Of a stretch of DNA of 8,495 bases, positions 5,278 through 8,495 are shown piece by piece. Origin of the DNA: JAZDKP01 sp043802925 (GTDB lineage: Bacteria; Fibrobacterota; OXYB2-FULL-49-7; JAEUSG01); assembly GCA_043802925.1 (NCBI GenBank), contig JAZDKP010000068.1:1-8495 (forward strand), in the 5' to 3' direction. The translations under genes were made by a program, and so were the position numbers. Below the pieces are notes generated by a model that was given only the letters and a program-made list of their open reading frames with translations, had not been told where the DNA came from and made no database searches. Every line of letters starts with the position of its first letter. Position 1 is the stretch's first letter.

Positions 5278-6834
5278 ATGGATTTCACCGTTTTGTATGT
5301 GATAATCGCATTCCTCACCGGGGCGGGCATCCAGTTCCTTGTCTGGAAGCTTGTCCACAGCAGCCGCATCAAGGGCGCCAGCACGACCGCCGAACTCATC
5401 GTCGACAAGGCCAAAAAGGAGGCTGAGCTCGAGAAAAAGCAGTCCATGCTCCGCGCCAAGGAAGAATGGTTCAAGGAAAAGGCGGGGTTTGAAAACCAGC
5501 TCCGCGTGCGCCAGTCCGAAGCCGACAAGCGCGACGCCAAGCTTCGCGAGCGCGAAGTCGTGATGAATAAAAAAGCCAACATTATCCAAGAAAAGGAACT
5601 TGAGATTCAGGGCAAGGAGGGCTTGCTCAGTTCCAAGGAAAAGTCGCTCCGGACCAAGGACCTCGATCTCACCCGTATCATCCAGGAGCAGAACCTCAAG
5701 CTCGAGAACCTCGCGGGCATGTCCCAGGCCCAGGCCAAGGAACTGCTCCGGAAAAACCTCGAGAACGAAGTGCGGCACGAGGCCGCCCAGCTCATCAAGC
5801 AGATTAAGGACGAGGCCCGCGAAAAAGCCGACGACGAGGCGCGCCGCATCATCACGATTGCCATCCAGCGCTGCGCGGCCGAGCATACGGTCGAGTCCAC
5901 GGTCTCCACCCTCACGCTCCCCAACGAGGAAATCAAAGGCCGCATCATCGGCCGCGAAGGGCGCAATATCCGCGCCTTTGAGGAGGCCACGGGCATTGAC
6001 GTCATTGTGGACGACACGCCCGAGAACATCATCCTCTCCGGATACGACCCGGTCAAGCGTGAAATCGCGCGCCTGTCCATGGAAAAACTCATCGCGGACG
6101 GCCGCATCCATCCCACGCGCATCGAGGAGATTGTCCAAAAGACCGCCAAGGAAATCGAAAAGAAAATCAAGGAGATGGGGGAACAGGTGGTCCTCGAGTA
6201 CGACCTGCCCGGTATCCACGCCCAACTCGTCGAGTACATCGGACGCCTCAATTACCGCACCAGCTACGGCCAGAATGTGCTCAAACACAGCAAAGAGGTC
6301 GCGGTGCTCGCCTCGCACATGGCCTCCGAACTCGGCCTCGATTCGCGGTTGGCGCTCCGCGCGGGCATCCTCCACGACATCGGCAAGGCCATCGACCGTG
6401 AGTGCGAGGGGACGCATGCGCAACTCGGCGCCGAGGTGGCTAAAAAACACGGCGAAAACGAGATCATCTGCAACGCCATCGCGGGCCACCACGAGGATGT
6501 GGAGCCCATTTCCATCTACCCCATCCTCATCCAGGCCGCGGACGCCATTTCCGCCACGCGGCCCGGCGCGCGCATGGAGACCTTCACCACCTATGTCAAG
6601 CGCCTCGAACAGCTCGAGAAAATCGCGGAATCCTTCCGCGGCGTCGAGACGGCCTACGCCCTGCAGGCGGGCCGCGAAATCCGCGTGATGGTCAACCCCG
6701 AGGCCATGAACGACGCCGAGGCCGAGGAAATGGCCTCGCAGGTGGCGAAAAAGGTCGAGGCGGAAATGGACTATCCCGGCCAAATCAAGGTCACGGTCAT
6801 CCGCGAAAAACGAATCGTGGATTACGCGAAGTAA
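5278..6834 (+). CDS. rny: Ribonuclease Y
   Basis: A full-length, 518-residue RNase Y (family range about 510-530), a membrane-anchored endoribonuclease that starts mRNA decay. One N-terminal transmembrane helix spans about residues 4-24. A long charged coiled coil follows (about 35-205). The KH RNA-binding domain covers about 210-275 with GRIIGREGRNIRAFEEATG (221-239), which contains the GxxG loop. The HD metal-binding hydrolase domain carries H337, LHDIGK with H366-D367, GHH (403-405) and AADAISATRPGARMET (420-435). The C-terminal region ends in VTVIREKRIVDYAK, as in the family. The ATG at 5278 has AAGGAG (5266-5271) at six bases. ymdB starts three bases after its stop, the same pairing as rny-ymdB in Bacillus subtilis. 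No key residue appears missing. Confidence 0.97.
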   Translation: MDFTVLYVIIAFLTGAGIQFLVWKLVHSSRIKGASTTAELIVDKAKKEAELEKKQSMLRAKEEWFKEKAGFENQLRVRQSEADKRDAKLREREVVMNKKANIIQEKELEIQGKEGLLSSKEKSLRTKDLDLTRIIQEQNLKLENLAGMSQAQAKELLRKNLENEVRHEAAQLIKQIKDEAREKADDEARRIITIAIQRCAAEHTVESTVSTLTLPNEEIKGRIIGREGRNIRAFEEATGIDVIVDDTPENIILSGYDPVKREIARLSMEKLIADGRIHPTRIEEIVQKTAKEIEKKIKEMGEQVVLEYDLPGIHAQLVEYIGRLNYRTSYGQNVLKHSKEVAVLASHMASELGLDSRLALRAGILHDIGKAIDRECEGTHAQLGAEVAKKHGENEIICNAIAGHHEDVEPISIYPILIQAADAISATRPGARMETFTTYVKRLEQLEKIAESFRGVETAYALQAGREIRVMVNPEAMNDAEAEEMASQVAKKVEAEMDYPGQIKVTVIREKRIVDYAK

Positions 6835-6837
6835 ACC

Positions 6838-7647
6838 ATGAATGTCCTTTTTGTGGCCGATATCTTTGGGAACGGGGGCAAGCGGGTCCTGTCGGAACTG
6901 CTCCCCGGGCTCCGCAAGGAGTTTTCGGTCGACGTGTGCGTGGCCAATGGCGAAAACCTCGCGGGTGGCCGCGGTATCACCAAAAACCTTGTGGGCAAGC
7001 TCCGAAAATTCGGCGTGGACGTCATCACTAGCGGCAACCATATCTGGGACAACAAGGACGGGGTCGAATGTCTTGGCACCGAGCCCTGCCTGCTTCGGCC
7101 GCTCAATTATCCGCCCGGAAACCCGGGCAAGGGCTCCTGCGTGTTCACCCTTGCTGACGGCCGCACCCTCGGTGTTATCAATCTTCAGGGTCGCACCTTC
7201 ATGTACCCCATCGAGTGCCCTTTCCGCGCAGGGCTTGCCGAAATCAACCGCCTTAAAAGCCAGACCGACATCGTGGTCGTTGATTTCCATGCCGAGGCCA
7301 CGTCCGAAAAGATAGCGGCGGCCTGGTACTTCGACGGCCGCCTTTCCGCATTCATGGGCACGCACACCCATGTCCAGACCGCGGATGAACGCGTGCTGCC
7401 CGGCGGCACCGCCTATCTTACGGACCTTGGCATGACCGGGTCCCGCGCCTCGGTCATTGGCATGAAAAAGGAGGCGGTGCTGCGCAAGTTTCTTTACGAG
7501 GTGCCCGCCCGTTTTGAGCCCGCGGAGGAGGACCTCATGTTCAACGGCTGCCTCGTGGAGGTCGACGACGCCACGGGTCAGGCCCTGCGCATCGCGCGCA
7601 TCCAGCGCAATTGTGACACCCGCGGCAAACCGCCCACTGACGATTAA
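6838..7647 (+). CDS. ymdB: YmdB-family metallophosphoesterase
   Basis: A 269-residue protein of the TIGR00282/YmdB family, calcineurin-like phosphoesterases with a two-metal site. Visible candidate ligands in order are D8 (in VADIFG), E39 (NGEN, 37-40), N67 and H68 (SGNHIWD, 65-71), H151 (VDFHAEATSEK) and H176 with H178 (GTHTHVQTAD, 174-183). The family segment TAYLTDLGMTGSRASVIGM (191-209) is intact. The B. subtilis homologue is a phosphodiesterase reported to act on 2',3'-cyclic nucleotides and cAMP and to affect biofilm formation; the substrate here is not known. The ATG at 6838 lies three bases after rny with no good Shine-Dalgarno sequence, so translation is probably coupled to rny. Length and metal site look complete. 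Confidence 0.93.
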   Translation: MNVLFVADIFGNGGKRVLSELLPGLRKEFSVDVCVANGENLAGGRGITKNLVGKLRKFGVDVITSGNHIWDNKDGVECLGTEPCLLRPLNYPPGNPGKGSCVFTLADGRTLGVINLQGRTFMYPIECPFRAGLAEINRLKSQTDIVVVDFHAEATSEKIAAAWYFDGRLSAFMGTHTHVQTADERVLPGGTAYLTDLGMTGSRASVIGMKKEAVLRKFLYEVPARFEPAEEDLMFNGCLVEVDDATGQALRIARIQRNCDTRGKPPTDD

Positions 7648-7670
7648 TAGGAAAAAGGAGTCAATCAGCC

Positions 7671-8495
7671 ATGGCACAGGTCATTGATGGAAAGAAAGTG
7701 GCGCACGACATGCGTGAGGAATTCAAGGCCCGTATCGCCCGTCTCAAGGCAAAGGGGCACACGCCCGGTCTGTCGGTCGTGCTGGTGGGACAGGATCCCG
7801 CGTCCGAGGTTTACGTCAGCATGAAGGGCAAGGCCTGCGAAGAGCTTGGCATGGTCTCGCGGACAATCAAGCTGCCCAAAGACACCCCCGAGGCCGAGCT
7901 TTTGCGCGTGATCGACCAGCTCAATGCCGATGACGCCATCGACGGTATCCTGGTTCAGCACCCAATTCCAAACGTCAAGGACGAGACCGTGGTCTTCAAC
8001 CGCATTGCCCCGGCCAAGGATGTGGACTGTTTCAACGCCATCAACGTGGGCCGGCTGGTCACCGGCGACGGCTATCTGCTGCCCTGCACGCCCGCGGGCT
8101 GCATCGAGCTTCTCAAGCGGTATAAAATAGAGACCAAGGGCAAACACGCCGTGGTCGTGGGCCGCTCCAACATCGTGGGCAAGCCTGTTGCCAACCTGCT
8201 CATGCAGAAGGTTGAAGGGGGCAATGCCACGGTTACCGTCGTGCATACCGGCACCCGGGACGTGGCCTATCACACCCGCCAGGCTGACATTATTATTGCC
8301 GCGGCCGGCCGCGCCCGATATATTACGGGCGACATGGTCAAGGAGGGCGTGGTGATCGTGGATGTGGGCACCAACCGCGTCGAAGACAAGACCAAAAAGT
8401 CGGGCCACCGACTGGTGGGTGATTGCGACTACGAATCGTGCGAGAAAAAGGCTTCCTACATCACGCCCGTGCCGGGCGGCGTGGGGCCCATGACC
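7671..8495 (+). CDS. folD: Bifunctional methylenetetrahydrofolate dehydrogenase/cyclohydrolase FolD (partial, 3' end cut off)
   Basis: The first 275 residues are present; roughly 10-25 should be missing beyond the window, judged from usual FolD lengths. FolD oxidises 5,10-methylene-THF with NADP+ and hydrolyses the methenyl product to 10-formyl-THF, feeding purine and formyl-Met-tRNA synthesis in the cytoplasm. Y48 and K52 correspond to the catalytic Tyr-x3-Lys of E. coli FolD (Y52/K56). Q96 in GILVQHPIP (92-100) and KDVD (116-119) form more of the active site. The Rossmann part has VVVGRSNIVGKPVANLL (161-177), and the end TPVPGGVGPMT (265-275) is the family signature. The usual Gly after KDVD is Cys120. 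The ATG at 7671 follows AAGGAG (7655-7660) at ten bases, 23 bases after ymdB. Confidence 0.96.
   Translation, partial: MAQVIDGKKVAHDMREEFKARIARLKAKGHTPGLSVVLVGQDPASEVYVSMKGKACEELGMVSRTIKLPKDTPEAELLRVIDQLNADDAIDGILVQHPIPNVKDETVVFNRIAPAKDVDCFNAINVGRLVTGDGYLLPCTPAGCIELLKRYKIETKGKHAVVVGRSNIVGKPVANLLMQKVEGGNATVTVVHTGTRDVAYHTRQADIIIAAAGRARYITGDMVKEGVVIVDVGTNRVEDKTKKSGHRLVGDCDYESCEKKASYITPVPGGVGPMT

Noticed and set aside
5600..6688. A 362-codon + strand frame inside rny
   Set aside because: It is an Arg/Ser/Pro-rich out-of-frame reading of RNase Y, typical of frame shadows in GC-rich genes.
5224..7677. An 817-codon open frame on the minus strand across rny and ymdB
   Set aside because: It mirrors two clearly conserved genes on the + strand. 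Its composition (rich in Gly, Leu, Asp, Val and His) is what the reverse complement of GC-ending codons gives, and I see no family motif in it.
1..8495. A new defence, mobile or biosynthetic system
   Set aside because: All coding space is taken by conserved housekeeping genes in one orientation. I see no transposase, integrase, toxin-antitoxin pair, CRISPR repeats or attachment sites.

Overview
This is a compact, co-oriented block of core housekeeping genes from a moderately GC-rich bacterium. Every convincing gene is on the + strand. Order: the 3' end of infC (IF3), rpmI (bL35), rplT (bL20), pheS, pheT, a small coiled-coil gene that looks like a ZapB-type partner, zapA, a structured intergenic RNA that I read as 6S RNA (ssrS), rny (RNase Y), a ymdB-type metallophosphoesterase gene, and folD, cut off by the window end. 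I see no mobile element, CRISPR array, tRNA, rRNA or defence gene.

Organism. The sequence does not name a species. Strong AAGGAG-type ribosome binding sites, ZapA and an RNase Y with one membrane anchor all indicate a bacterium. PheS carries an ISARxxCxFHQVEG-type motif and a four-cysteine insertion (CxxC-x4-CxxC), which I associate from memory with Bacteroidetes/Chlorobi/Fibrobacteres-type and some other deep Gram-negative lineages rather than with Enterobacteria. Placement in or near the FCB group or the deltaproteobacterial grade is an inference of low confidence.

Layout. Positions 1-859 are the classical infC-rpmI-rplT translation cluster. The infC-rpmI gap (207-295) holds a possible promoter and a small hairpin that would cover the rpmI ribosome binding site. 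Positions 860-944 are a leader before pheS, with a hairpin, a terminator-like stem followed by a U tract, and an alternative pairing. This resembles an attenuator placed directly against a pheS start codon that has no Shine-Dalgarno sequence. Positions 945-4348 encode both subunits of phenylalanyl-tRNA synthetase. Positions 4368-5014 encode two small division-related proteins separated by an AT-rich gap with promoter-like elements. Positions 5015-5277 contain the 6S RNA candidate: a long closing stem, an interrupted upper stem, a perfect apical hairpin and a terminal T tract, immediately after zapA as in gammaproteobacteria. Positions 5278-8495 are rny-ymdB-folD, tightly spaced.

How they work together. 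The first half supports translation (initiation factor, 50S proteins, Phe-tRNA charging). The middle serves Z-ring assembly and, through 6S RNA, growth-phase control of RNA polymerase. The last third covers mRNA decay (RNase Y), a phosphodiesterase often encoded next to it, and one-carbon folate metabolism. This is an ordinary core region. The items worth a second look are regulatory: the pheS leader, the rpmI hairpin, the 6S RNA and the little-described ZapA neighbour.
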